A DNA stretch of 64,000 bases, taken from NCBI GenBank assembly GCA_036924285.1, contig JAYKYS010000008.1, positions 24,413,001-24,477,000 of the forward strand. The letters are read 5' to 3'. Each line of letters opens with the position of its first letter. Position 1 is the first letter of the stretch. Source of the stretch: Asterella californica (lineage: Eukaryota; Streptophyta; Marchantiopsida; Marchantiales; Aytoniaceae). The notes below the pieces were generated by a model that saw nothing but the letters and a program-made list of their open reading frames with translations, was not told the DNA's origin and made no database searches. Both the position numbers and the translations under genes were made by a program. Positions 50,135-59,795 of the stretch are shown here, one piece after another.

Positions 50135-50263
50135 CTTCGTTTTTTCTCCATGTAACATATCAAATCCTTGTTAAAAAGATTTCCATTCATTTAAAAAAAG
50201 GTAATGAAGTCATTTTTCAAAATTTAGATTTTATATAATGGAGACTCAATGTACATATATTTC

Positions 50264-52552
50264 TCACTTCAGTTTAGGATACAAATCCATGGAAACTGTA
50301 TGTGGCACTGATCTCCATACAATATTAACTTCCTCTTGAGTAATATTGGTCCAGTAATTCTTGAGTGCAAGAAAGGGATCCTGAGCATAAACTTGAGAAA
50401 ATCTAGTTGAGACGTAAGATGGAGTCTCCTCTGGAGAAACTCCCCAACGAAGAAGCCAAGGCAACAAGGTGGTTTCTAAATATAACTCTCGATCACTATC
50501 CATAGTGAAAGGAGAAAAAGGAGGAGGGTGGATAGCATTAAATGGATGATTGGTACAATTCTTGACAGGACTATCATCCACCAACAGAACGTCTCTTGTG
50601 CTCAAGTTACGATCATGAAGAACAGAAAAATCCTTCAAGTATAAGTGGTTCCCGAAGGCTGCTTCTCTCAGTCTTATATTTCAAACACATATCTTGAGCA
50701 AAAACGGTACACACCTACAAAAGCCATTCATATGTATTAGAACACATAAAAAATATCATAGCTCAAGAATAGAACATATAATACTTTAAGATGATGAAAA
50801 GTAAAAGATAAGAAGTAGCATACCTTCCCTCTTGCAACTCCAGGAGGCAAATAATCAGCATCCTCCATAGCACGTAGTAAGGTGCCCATGTTGACCAGAG
50901 TACGAGAAGTCCATATGATGACATGAAATTTATCTAGACATATCTCCATGAATTGCTTGACTCCACGTCTCACCACGTACCATATAGACTACCTCGATGT
51001 AATTCCCACTACATATCCTCTCTCACGAGCTAGCATCAACTCATGTTCGTTCCTTCCCACACGGACTAAAAGATCATTCAAATCAGGATTAAGGTCTTAC
51101 GTCGATTTGCCGTAGGGTGAACTAGATGAGGATAGAACTCTTCTGCATCTCGTATCGTTGTTAATTCGTCTTTAGTGACCATGAGTTGATAGTTCACAAG
51201 CTCTAGTTCAACATGTTTGGACTGAAGCTCTTCTTCCTTCTTCTTTACGGCTTCAACGAGTTGAACCATTCTCGCAACGAGAATAGCCTCATCATCTGCA
51301 AAACAAATATGGATTAATAAGAAGCATTCAAGAAACTATACTAAGTGTAATTCTCATTAAGTATATTTAAGTCTAATACAAGTCCAACAAGTAAAAGACG
51401 CCTAGTACAAAAGGATCAAAAAACTTACAAATGTCAACTAGAGGTGAGTCAACTAGTAATATGTTACCTGATGAAGGAGGAGCATGATAAGAGGATTGAG
51501 GATCTTGATCAAGAGGAACATGAAGAGAGGCCTGAGGATCTTGCTCAGCAGCAGGAGGAGTATCTTCAAGATCCATGAGAGTGTCATGAACTAGGACTTG
51601 AACATAATCATATTAAATTTCTATGTTTATCCATGCTGTAAAATCTAAGTTTTAAAAGTCATAAAACATTTTAGAACTGAAAACAAAAACAAAAACTTAC
51701 TTGATGATTGTTGAATTCTCCGAGAAGATTCTACTCTTCCTCCTTCAGGAAGTATACCGATGTGTATCATGAGGTGAGTCAAGATCATACCCACCCATGT
51801 TTCTGGATGTCGTACCAACTTCTCTTTGTTCATGTGCTTTTTCATAGAAGAGATTTCAGCATCCAAAGAATCCAAAATGAATTCAGTCCAATTGTAATCC
51901 TCCTCACTCTCCTCTACTTTACTTTTCACGTATAGAGCTAAATGTCCGGGAACTTCTTTTGGTCTTCTACGAGCCAAAAGAACACAATAGATAAGTTGGA
52001 ACACCGGTCTCCACTCTGGAAACTCACACATCCAAAGTAAATATCGTTTTCCCTTCTCGTCTTTTGTGGGAAACCAATCCTCTATCAAAGATCTCTTCAC
52101 ATGATGAGGACGAGATACTGATGTTCCCATTGGCAAAACTAAAGACTCTCGGATAAAAGACTCATCCAATACAATATGACGTCCTTGAACAATAGCTCGA
52201 CGACTTTCTTCTTCATATGACTGGATGAATTCTATACAAAAAGGAATCTGCAAAATACATAATAATAAGGATAAGTATGCTAGTCAAAGCAATGTTTGAA
52301 TCTTTAAGCACACGAGAATCATGATAAAACTCGGTTGAAAGATAGCATAACTCACATCAGGACGAGGGAACTCAAAGGAAAGAGCAATAAGTAACCCAAG
52401 TCTATCAACAGCTTCCTCCTCTACTCCTTGTAAACAATTCTCCATTTCCTCCTTTGAGACCCAACACCACTTAAGATGATATCGTTCATCCTCCTCGTGA
52501 GTATAGTGAAACAATGAAGGTCCTTCCTTCATGCTCTCCGTTTCCTCATCAG
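50264..52552 (-). pseudogene. Multi-exon pseudogene ending in an FCP1/SCP-like HAD phosphatase domain
   Basis: Exons on the minus strand: 52356-52552, 51701-52247, about 51429-51609, 50824-51295, 50264-50714, most with clear GT-AG borders. The first exons encode a domain I do not recognise; its layout recalls plant transposon-associated proteins, which is a weak hint. A Pro/Gln-rich linker and a coiled coil follow, then the HAD phosphatase fold: motif I as DLNDLLV, then FHVIIWTSRT, then VLLVDDSPVKN and HPFNAIHPPPF. HAD enzymes of this group remove phosphate from phosphoproteins. Three lesions break it: a one-base shift at about 51084 inside motif I, a TAG at 50989-50991, and a one-base shift at about 50641. 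The second acid of motif I is Asn, as in some plant HAD proteins. An upstream exon may lie beyond array 2. Confidence 0.75.
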
Positions 52553-52645
52553 CTAAAAAGAAGGAGTACAAATTAAAATTTTCCAAAAACGTAAACACAA
52601 CAATCCAAGCATGGCGAAGAGAAAGGAATATTCGCGGTGTGCAAG

Positions 52646-53499
52646 GCGACACAGCATGTTTCGCTCTCCCAGCATGTGTCGCCCTCCGGAAGAGCGATCA
52701 TTGCTTCTATGGGAGGGCGATACAGCATGTTTCGCTCTGCCCGGTGGGAACACATGCGACCGGCAGGGCGATACATGCTGTTTCGCCCTGTCCTAAACCC
52801 TAAATTGCCTCTATGGCAGGACGATCTATGCTTTTTCGCCCTCCAGAAGGGCGAAACAGCATGTGTCGCCCTGCCCAGTGGGAAATATACGACCGGTAGG
52901 GCGACACATGCTGTTTCGCCCTGCCCAGTGAGAACACATGCGATCGATAGGACGATACATGCTGTTTCGCCCTGCCCAGTGCGATCAATTGTCTCTATGG
53001 CAGGGCGATCCATGCTGTTTCGCCCTCCAGAAGGGCGAAACAGCATGTTTCGCCTGCCCAATGCGATCAAGTGCGATCAATACCCTCTATGGAGGGCGAA
53101 ACATGCTGTTTCGCCCTGCTCAATGCGATCAATTGCCTCCATGAGCAGAGCGATCCATGCTGTTTCGCCCTGGTGGAGGACGAGATAGCATGTTTCGCCT
53201 GCCCAGTGCGATCAATTGCCTCTGTGGAGGACGATACATGCTGTTTCGCCTGCCCAGTGCGATCAATTGCCTCTATGGGAGGGCGATACATGCTGTTTTG
53301 CCCTGCCCAGTAAGAACAATATCTTCTATGGGAGGGCGATCCATGCTGTTTTGCCCTCCACCAGGGCGAAACAGCATGGATCGCCCTGCTCAATGCAAAG
53401 CAAACAGGCGATACATGTGTATCACCCTTGTCTAAAGCGAAACTAACGTGTTCCGCTCTGCCAATTGCACCAATTACTCGCGAAACATGTTCATTTCGC
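52646..53499. repeat. Palindrome array 2 (nested inverted repeats)
   Basis: About 15 cores of the form GCGAtACA-TGC-TGTTTCGC, or the reverse with GCA in the middle, are spread over 850 bp (for example 52646-52664, 52718-52736, 53101-53115). They are linked by a recurring phrase, tgcccagtgcgatcaattgc, then ctctatggg. Pairs of cores form larger stems: the 16-base arms 53011-53026 and 53032-53047 are perfectly complementary around a 5-base loop. Similar stems lie at 52828-52862 and 53343-53377. The array resembles array 1 in core sequence but not in spacer. It lies directly upstream of the first known exon of the HAD pseudogene. Confidence 0.9.
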
Positions 53500-53797
53500 T
53501 AACCCTAACATGAAAAAATTGATAAACACATGCACTTCTAGCATCTATTTAACTCATAAATTCCCATCGATGAACACAAATGCTTCTAGCATCTAGTTAA
53601 CTCACAGGATCCATGAGGTACTCTCCGCTTTCTCGACACTTCGATTGACACTTCGATGGGTACGTCGTGGTACCCTCCGCTCTCTCGTCCTCTTCCAACG
53701 CCTCCCTCTCGTCCTCGTCCTCTTCCTCCGCCTCGACCTTGAATTGGAACTCCTCTCGTTTTCATCACAGCGATTCAAAATCGCTCAGAGTTAGATC

Positions 53798-53903
53798 AAT
53801 TTTACAACAACCTTACTCACTCAGAGCTCGCAGCCTCGCTTAGACCTCGCAATTTTACAACAACCTTACTCACTCAGAGCTCGCAGCCTCGCTTAGACCT
53901 CGC
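53798..53903. repeat. 53-bp tandem duplication
   Basis: Units start at 53798 and 53851 with aattttacaacaaccttact and are nearly identical. More short duplications follow at 53911-53990 and 54045-54150. The whole 53.6-54.2 kb stretch is rich in tctc and cga words. Confidence 0.85.
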
Positions 53904-54412
53904 AACCTCACTCTATCGAAATCTCTCCGATCTCCTCCTCGAAACCTCTCCTCTATCGATACCTCTCCGATCTCCTCCTCGAATGTTCTCGACTCTCCTC
54001 TCGATTGAACTTCTTCACTCTCCTCTCGACTATTTTGGCTCTCGTGAGAAACTCTCCTACTGGAAGGGTGCGAGGAAGTGAATCGAAACGTGAGAAACTC
54101 TCCTACTCGAAAGGGTGTGAGGAAGTGAATCGAAAGCTTAAAGTGAATCGAAAGCTTGAAGTAGCCTTAATTTCTCCCGACTTTCTGAAGGAAGTCTGTG
54201 CCAGGATATCGAAGCTTTTGAAGTTCAGTTTGTTCCGTTTGAAGTTCGAAAATGCATTCATTTCTAAAACCATTCGAAACAAAATAACAACATACATTTT
54301 ATTCCGCAGAATTACCCGTCATTGTTATCGAAATAGATAACAACATATATAGAAGAAGATAAATTTTATTCCGCAATATTACCCAACATTGTTATCAAAA
54401 TAGACTCTTCCA

Positions 54413-55192
54413 CTACTCTAACAAACTGTATAATTTCTCGAGGTTTTCAATTGCATCTTCGCACACACAGAGTGTATTCTTTATTTCTTCACACAGACCC
54501 ACAGTTCGATCTTTCACCTCTGCAATATGATCTCTAACTTGGCGAAACCTAGTCAATACGTCCCGGCAATGATCAACATGTTTAATTATGACTATAGGTT
54601 CTTCCATCACCAATCGGTCCATGTCCCAAACAATAAATTGTACCCCAACTCGCTCGATAACATCAGAAATTACTTCTGAACATCTTACTCTACGCGCTGC
54701 GAACACTGTGCGTTCTCTATTTTTACGACTGAGACCGATTTGTAGCTCCCAAAATCCTCGCAAAATAGTAGATTGGATAAGCTCCTTCTGTTCCCCTTCA
54801 GAAAAAATGGAAAAATCTGTCGCTGTCATGTCTAAGAGTTCATTCCCGGCTTGCCACACTGTGAAAACACCACAGTCGTCAACTTTCCATTCCTTTGTTG
54901 ACGAGTCCATCAGTAACATACTGAATCTCCAAGCTCGAACACTACGAACATGAGAACAACAACTGCTTGGACTTGGAGAGTTTGCTCCAGGAGATAGGAA
55001 TTCTTTTGGTTTAGGAACTCCTCCGGTAGCTTTCAAACATCTGACGCAAGCCTGATAAGTCATGGAACCATTGCAGCTGCGGACGATTTTCACTATCGCG
55101 CATCTGGTCCATCGTGGTTCTACATTTTTCCCAATCGTTTCGATTTCGATTTCATCGTAAAATTCACGAAGAGCAATAATCTGCACAGCCAT
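54413..55192 (-). CDS. RPA1-like OB-fold protein, 259 residues
   Basis: A single uninterrupted frame from ATG at 55192. It follows the plan of the RPA1 C-terminal domain: EIETIGKNVEPRW (strand before the zinc ribbon), MTYQACVRCLK and a CCSHV pair, then RAWRFSMLLMDSS, then VFTVWQAGNELLDMTATDF, then WELQIGLSRKNRERTVF. The C-terminal 60 residues form a helix or coiled coil. The zinc ribbon keeps three or four Cys (YQAC-x2-C, then CC). In RPA1 this domain binds single-stranded DNA and the other subunits. The frame is intact with a good start codon, so it may be expressed, but it lacks the other OB folds of a true RPA1. It is related to the plus-strand frame at 48567-49295 and points towards it. 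Confidence 0.75.
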   Translation of the reverse strand: MAVQIIALREFYDEIEIETIGKNVEPRWTRCAIVKIVRSCNGSMTYQACVRCLKATGGVPKPKEFLSPGANSPSPSSCCSHVRSVRAWRFSMLLMDSSTKEWKVDDCGVFTVWQAGNELLDMTATDFSIFSEGEQKELIQSTILRGFWELQIGLSRKNRERTVFAARRVRCSEVISDVIERVGVQFIVWDMDRLVMEEPIVIIKHVDHCRDVLTRFRQVRDHIAEVKDRTVGLCEEIKNTLCVCEDAIENLEKLYSLLE

Positions 55193-55194
55193 CG

Positions 55195-55265
55195 ACGAGA
55201 ATATGAGCCGAGCACTCTAAAACTTCAACGAGAATATGAGCCCAGCACTCTAAAACTTCAACGCT
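55195..55265. repeat. 35-bp tandem duplication upstream of the RPA-like gene
   Basis: The phrase cgagaatatgagc followed by gcactctaaaacttcaac occurs twice, directly before the start codon of the minus-strand RPA-like frame, so it lies in its leader or promoter. Confidence 0.8.
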
Positions 55266-56158
55266 AATGTGCTGCACTAAAATCTACGCAATGTAACATT
55301 CTGCTGCAAAGTCCTTCTTGTCTTCCCGCGCATTAATCTAACATTGTACCACGTCGGACATCACAAACTAACATCTGACCCGCGTCAGGTCACACGTCAA
55401 CTTTCTTCCCGTTCAGATCACACGTCAGCTTCAGAAAGCTGACCGGACTACGTGACTGGACGTCCATGTGGCAAAGTTACTTACAGAGCGGGCGGTAGCC
55501 AGTTTGGGGGTTGATCAAGAAGAGTATCGTTAAGAGGGGGTGGATCAAGTCCGAGATTCTATCTGGAGGTGGATCAAGTAAATTTCTGATGAAACAGGTC
55601 ATTTGCTTAATACTGTATTTCACACCGATACTTGCAAATAACAACTTGATTATGAAATTTATTGAGTACTTTGTAATTCGAGTACTATGATAGTCATCCA
55701 TAGCTTTACCCAGAGTATATTAGAGGAATCAAAGTTAGAACTTTTCTTGTAAATTTTTCCTCTACGAGGTGAAGTTACGACTTCGACTCGACACTACGGA
55801 GGTGCCCGTAGATATCGTCCGTGACGTTTCTTTATTATAATCACTTCTCTATAAACCGCTGTCGTGAACATAGTTGCACCAACTATTATTACTACTGTTT
55901 CCGGACGTAAGGGAATGTTTGTGTTTACTTTGACTCCCCCTATTATTCTCTTTCACGTTCGCGTAATGTAAACTGATTTTTTCTAACCGTATAACGCAAC
56001 CTTGCTGAAAATTTCCAAAAGAGTTCACACAAGAGGCTGCTAAAAGTACGTCGCACAAACGTTTTGCGCGATGAATCATGCAAGAAACAGCGTTTCAGTA
56101 CGGTATCAGAATACTGACGTACCGTAAAGTCATTTTTCACATCAATCATCAGTTTCAG
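55266..56158. other. Intergenic stretch, nothing recognised
   Basis: Only short frames. The part next to 55266 is the likely promoter of the minus-strand RPA-like gene. At 55370-55440, cacgtca words occur repeatedly. Confidence 0.4.
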
Positions 56159-56332
56159 TTTTCTTTTTTTTTTTTTTTCTTCTTTTTTTTTTTTCTTGTT
56201 TTCTTCGTTTTCTCTCTTTTTGTTTTTGTTCCTTTTATTCTTCTGTGTTCTTTTTTTTTTGGAGATGTTTCTGTTACGACTACCGTTTGATCGGATATCG
56301 TTTTTTCTTTAGCTATGGGTACTCTTTTTCCC

Positions 56333-56370
56333 ACATGAGATTTTACTCCTTGCGAAGTAAAATCTCATGT
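56333..56370 (+). promoter_or_regulatory. Perfect 15-bp hairpin just before the LINE start codon
   Basis: Arms 56333-56347 and 56356-56370 are perfectly complementary around an 8-base loop, eight bases before the ATG at 56378. The hairpin would form in the RNA leader. The decayed copy at 41.4 kb has the right arm but not the left, so the hairpin is not shared by all copies. Confidence 0.7.
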
Positions 56371-56377
56371 GAGAAAG

Positions 56378-59300
56378 ATGCACAAGAGCTATGATACGAC
56401 CACATGGGATGCCCAGGTTAGCCGAGATCGGAGGTCTACACGTGCAGTCACTATGGCACCATTAGCCCTTCTTCCTGGAGTTCCTCCAGAGTCGTGGGAG
56501 TGGTTGAGAGCTCACTCTGACGCCATTCTCAGTCTGTTCGAGACGAGTTTCCCTTGTCCGCGTTTGTTCCATCGGTTATCTCGTGCTCTCCATGACGAGG
56601 TGAGACAAGCATTTCGTCTATCTCTCGACATGTTGGCACGGAACACCAAGGACGAGGCGGCGTGGTTACTTTTCCTTCTACTTCCTCGTTGGTGTCTCCG
56701 TTATACTCGAGGTGGCAGAGGAGGACATCGAGAGGTGGCGGTCCGTCTTCGGAGATTCCGTGTTGGTGATTGGGCGGCCTTACAGGAGGAATCAGTCCGT
56801 GCGGTACGAGGTAGGAGCGAGTCTGCCTCTACACGTGATGTCTCATCTTCCGCTCGCATACGACGCTGTAAGATGTTAGGTCAGGCTGGAGAGTACAGTA
56901 GAGCTGCTAGAGCACTGCATCCTTTATCATTGACATGTCCTATTGAGGAGACGATCGCTGCGTTGCGTTCTCTTCACCCCTCACCGGGTGATCTCTCACC
57001 ACCTGAGGTTCAGGACTATCAGCCTGAGGAGCCATTATGTCTCGATAGATCTTTGTTTGCCCAGGCCTTGTGTACAGCTCCACGTCTATCTTCTGGAGGT
57101 CTGTCTGGGATGATCTACGAGCACCTACGGGATTGTTTTCAGACAGACGACCCCTCTAGTGGTTTCACGGAGCTTTTTCAGGTAGCGGCAGCAGTAGCTC
57201 AGGGACATATTCCTCAGTCTATAGCTCAGGTACTAGGGGCAGCTAGACTTTTGGCCATGACGAAAGATGGGGGAGGGATTCGACCGATAGCCATCGGCGA
57301 GATTCTCTTACGACTTATCAGTCGTACCATTGTCTTTCAGCTTCGAGGTACTTTTCAGGACCACCTTTGTCCACATCAGTTTGGAGTTGCGACACCGGGA
57401 GGTTGTGAGTCTGTGTCTTTTGACATTAGAGCTCTCTTGGACATCCATCCCGATTGGGTTGTCCTACAAGTGGACGTGGAAAATACTTTTAATAGCGTTT
57501 CTCGCGCTTCCATCTTTAGGGAGCTCATGGATGGTGGAGACTCTTTGGCGGGTCTAATCTCTTTCGTGCGATCCTTCTATGGTTCTCCTTCTTCTCTTTA
57601 CTACCAGCACGGTCCTACGATAGAGGGGGTTACAGTCATCAGCTCCGCTGCAGGTACTCGTCAGGGAGATCCTTTGGGTGGACCCCTCTTTGCCTTAGCT
57701 CACTACAGAGCTCTCTTGACCACCGCCTTGGCTGCTCCAGGTTGTGTTTTTCCATCTCTAGCTGATGATACGCACATCGTAGATCCGGCGGACCAAGTCG
57801 ATGTTGCCTTTGACCACCTTGTCTCTCAATTGGCCTTGATAGGGCTGAGGGTGAAGGTGTCAAAGTGCAAAGCTTGGTCTCTCATAGGTATACCGTCGGA
57901 CCTACAGCTCCCGGAGGGATTTGTTATCCCCACTGATGGTTTACGTATCCTCGGAGTACTTGTGGGTACAGAAGACTTTGTCTCTCGATTCTTAGATGTT
58001 GCCATAGCGGAGGACGTCTTGCATATTGAGGATCTCATTATGTTGGAGGACCCTCAAGTTGCCTTTGGTATCCTTTACTCTTCCATTGCACGGCGTCCTA
58101 GTTACTTACTCCGCACAGTACCTCCATCTCCTATCTTCATCTCGCGCTTTAGAGAGTTTGATAGGAAGATCATGAGGGTGTTTGGCGACATCATAGGACC
58201 GGGGACTTTTGACTGTGTGGCAGGACCTCTCGCACGTAGGCAGACATCTTTGCCGATATCATGTGACGAGGTGGGCTTATTATCCATGGAGGAGACTGCT
58301 TCGGCAACCTTTTTGGGTAGTTGGGCCCTCTCAGCACCTTGGCTCTGTTGTCGTTTCTCGTGCGAGATAGACCTATTCTAGAGAGCTACGTGACAAAGGT
58401 GGAGGATGATTCTTACCCACTACAGATGTGTCTCCGTGAGACGAGAGATGGCCTGACTCTTGAGGCACATGAGGCACACCCTCGATTCGATATCTTGACT
58501 ATCGATGGATCTCGCGGACTACAGTCTTCTCTGACGGGGCACCACTTCCAGCAGGTTCTCCATGCTCTCTTAGTGGATCCTTCCATCTCACGGGATAATA
58601 GAGCTCGACTCCACTCTTGTTCGGGCAAGGGTGCAGGCTCTTGGCTCATAGCTCGACCTTGCATTAGAGCATTCCGACTCGCACTGACTATCTTCTCTAC
58701 AGCGATGAGGTTTCATCTAGGCTTGGTACAGCCTGTTGCTTCGGCACTATCCACTTGCGAGTGCGGTGTCTCACTCGACACATCGGGTCGTCATCTTGCT
58801 CGATGTCCTCATGGTGGAGAGCGGATAGCTACCCACGATGTCATCAGAGACGTCGTGTTTGCCTTAGCACGGGAGAGCGATCACATGACGTGGAGAGAGC
58901 GTTGGTATGCCCTTCAGACAGGAAGATCAGTGGGAGCTGATCTGTGCATGATGAGAGAGGATCAGGTCTCAGTGGCTGATGTGGTTGTTACGGATCCGAC
59001 ACGGGACTCAGTGGCGGCACAAGTGATCACCCATCTCCCAAGATGGACTGCAAGCGTGGCGGCAGCAGCGAAAGTGACCAAGTATAGAGGTATGCAAGTG
59101 GGACATCGCTTCATCCCTTTAGCTTTGGAGATATATGGATCGACAGGTTTGGAGTTCGATGTCTTTCTGAGAGACTATGCTAGAGCCTATCATGAGAGGC
59201 GCCAGAGAGTACCACTTTCTCTTTCTTTCTGCACCATGTTTTTTAGGCAGCGAGTTTCCATTGTTCTACAGAGAGCTTTAGCAAGAGCAGTTCACAGAAG

Positions 59301-59460
59301 AGCAATCGCAGTAGGTGATGCCTCTTCAGGTGCGCCAGTTGTTTGTAAAGATACTGACTTTTTGATCTCCGACATTATAGGTGCGACTGGTAACTTTAGA
59401 ACTACTGATAGCGGGGCTTTGCTTGTTGCTTGGCCCTTCGGTTCCTTCTTTCTCTTGTGA
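56378..59460 (+). pseudogene. LINE reverse transcriptase/endonuclease polyprotein, one frameshift
   Basis: From ATG 56378 the frame is open to TAG 58379-58381. The rest continues open in the next frame to TGA 59458-59460, about 1030 codons in all. The reverse transcriptase has GGGIRPIAIGE, then VLQVDVENTFNSVSR, then AAGTRQGDPLGGPLFAL, then the active site LADDTHI. The second part has a C-x-C, H, C cluster (CECGVSLDTSGRHLARC) followed by HDVIRDVV, an ADVVVTDPTRD acid pair, KVTKY and FIPLALEIYG. This order (RT, CCHC, then a D...K-type fold) is that of LINEs with a restriction-like endonuclease such as R2-type or NeSL-type. No apurinic endonuclease domain precedes the RT. The shift is a missing T in the run 58354-58356. 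Confidence 0.85.
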
Positions 59461-59514
59461 GGCTTGATGGGGTCTTCCCATCCGTTTTGCTATTCATTGG
59501 GTCGCTCGTTTCAG

Positions 59515-59795
59515 AGGTTATTACTCAGAAGAGTTACCAGCATCTCTCCAGTCGTCAATCGGCATCGCGCGACTCGAGTTCACGCATCAAAATGCGTCGC
59601 GGAGTTCAACCTCGCGGGAACGGTGGCGGCTTGTGTTCACCAACGTCCGAAAGAGTCCAAACGACCTCTTCCAGTTCCAAGAACATGGCTCTCCCTCCTC
59701 TGATAACCTCGACTGCCTGCAGCCAGTCATTCCGGGCTACTTGTTTCGGCGGGTCCCCTCCGAAAGCAAAGTGTACACTAGTGACTCGTTGTACC
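59515..59795 (+). CDS. Possible host exon of unknown function
   Basis: Right after the LINE end a plus-strand frame with G/C-rich third positions runs for 94 codons (GYYSEELPASLQSS, then RWRLVFTNVRKSPNDLF, then GYLFRRVPSESKVY). It is bordered by a plausible acceptor (gtttcag before 59515) and a strong donor (GTAAGT at 59796). I do not recognise the protein. If real, its upstream exon lies left of the LINE, which would then sit in an intron. Confidence 0.3.

Larger units (their letters stand above)
56159..59507 (+). mobile_element. Near full-length LINE (single ORF, RT plus C-terminal endonuclease-like region)
   Basis: The element begins with a pyrimidine tract (56161-56262), followed by a leader with a hairpin and one long coding region. 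It ends in a 3' tail shared with the copies at 33.5 and 44.5 kb. The seven bases GTTTCAG occur at 56152-56158 and 59508-59514 and may be the target-site duplication. The end positions are estimates from copy comparison. The coding lesion described below keeps this copy from being autonomous. Confidence 0.85.

Noticed and set aside
49391..50238. Long open frames on both strands across palindrome array 1 (up to 255 codons)
   Set aside because: The frames repeat the same peptide phrases on both strands because the units are palindromic and lack stops. No domain, start context or neighbouring exon supports a protein.
51085..51095. Splice donor GTAAGA inside the HAD pseudogene
   Set aside because: Reading straight on (with a one-base shift) gives HAD motif I, DLNDLLV, immediately afterwards, so this is exon sequence.
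52573..53435. Long open frames on both strands across palindrome array 2
   Set aside because: Same cause as in array 1: short repeated Cys/Phe/Arg-rich phrases from the repeat unit, present in several frames at once.
52646..53499. CRISPR-like appearance of regularly spaced palindromic repeats
   Set aside because: Repeats vary, spacers are themselves repeated, and the DNA is plant nuclear with introns. No cas-like gene is present.
48224..55265. Helitron explanation for the RPA-like genes
   Set aside because: No Rep/helicase frame and no typical 3' CTRR hairpin end was seen, so I list it only as a possibility to test.
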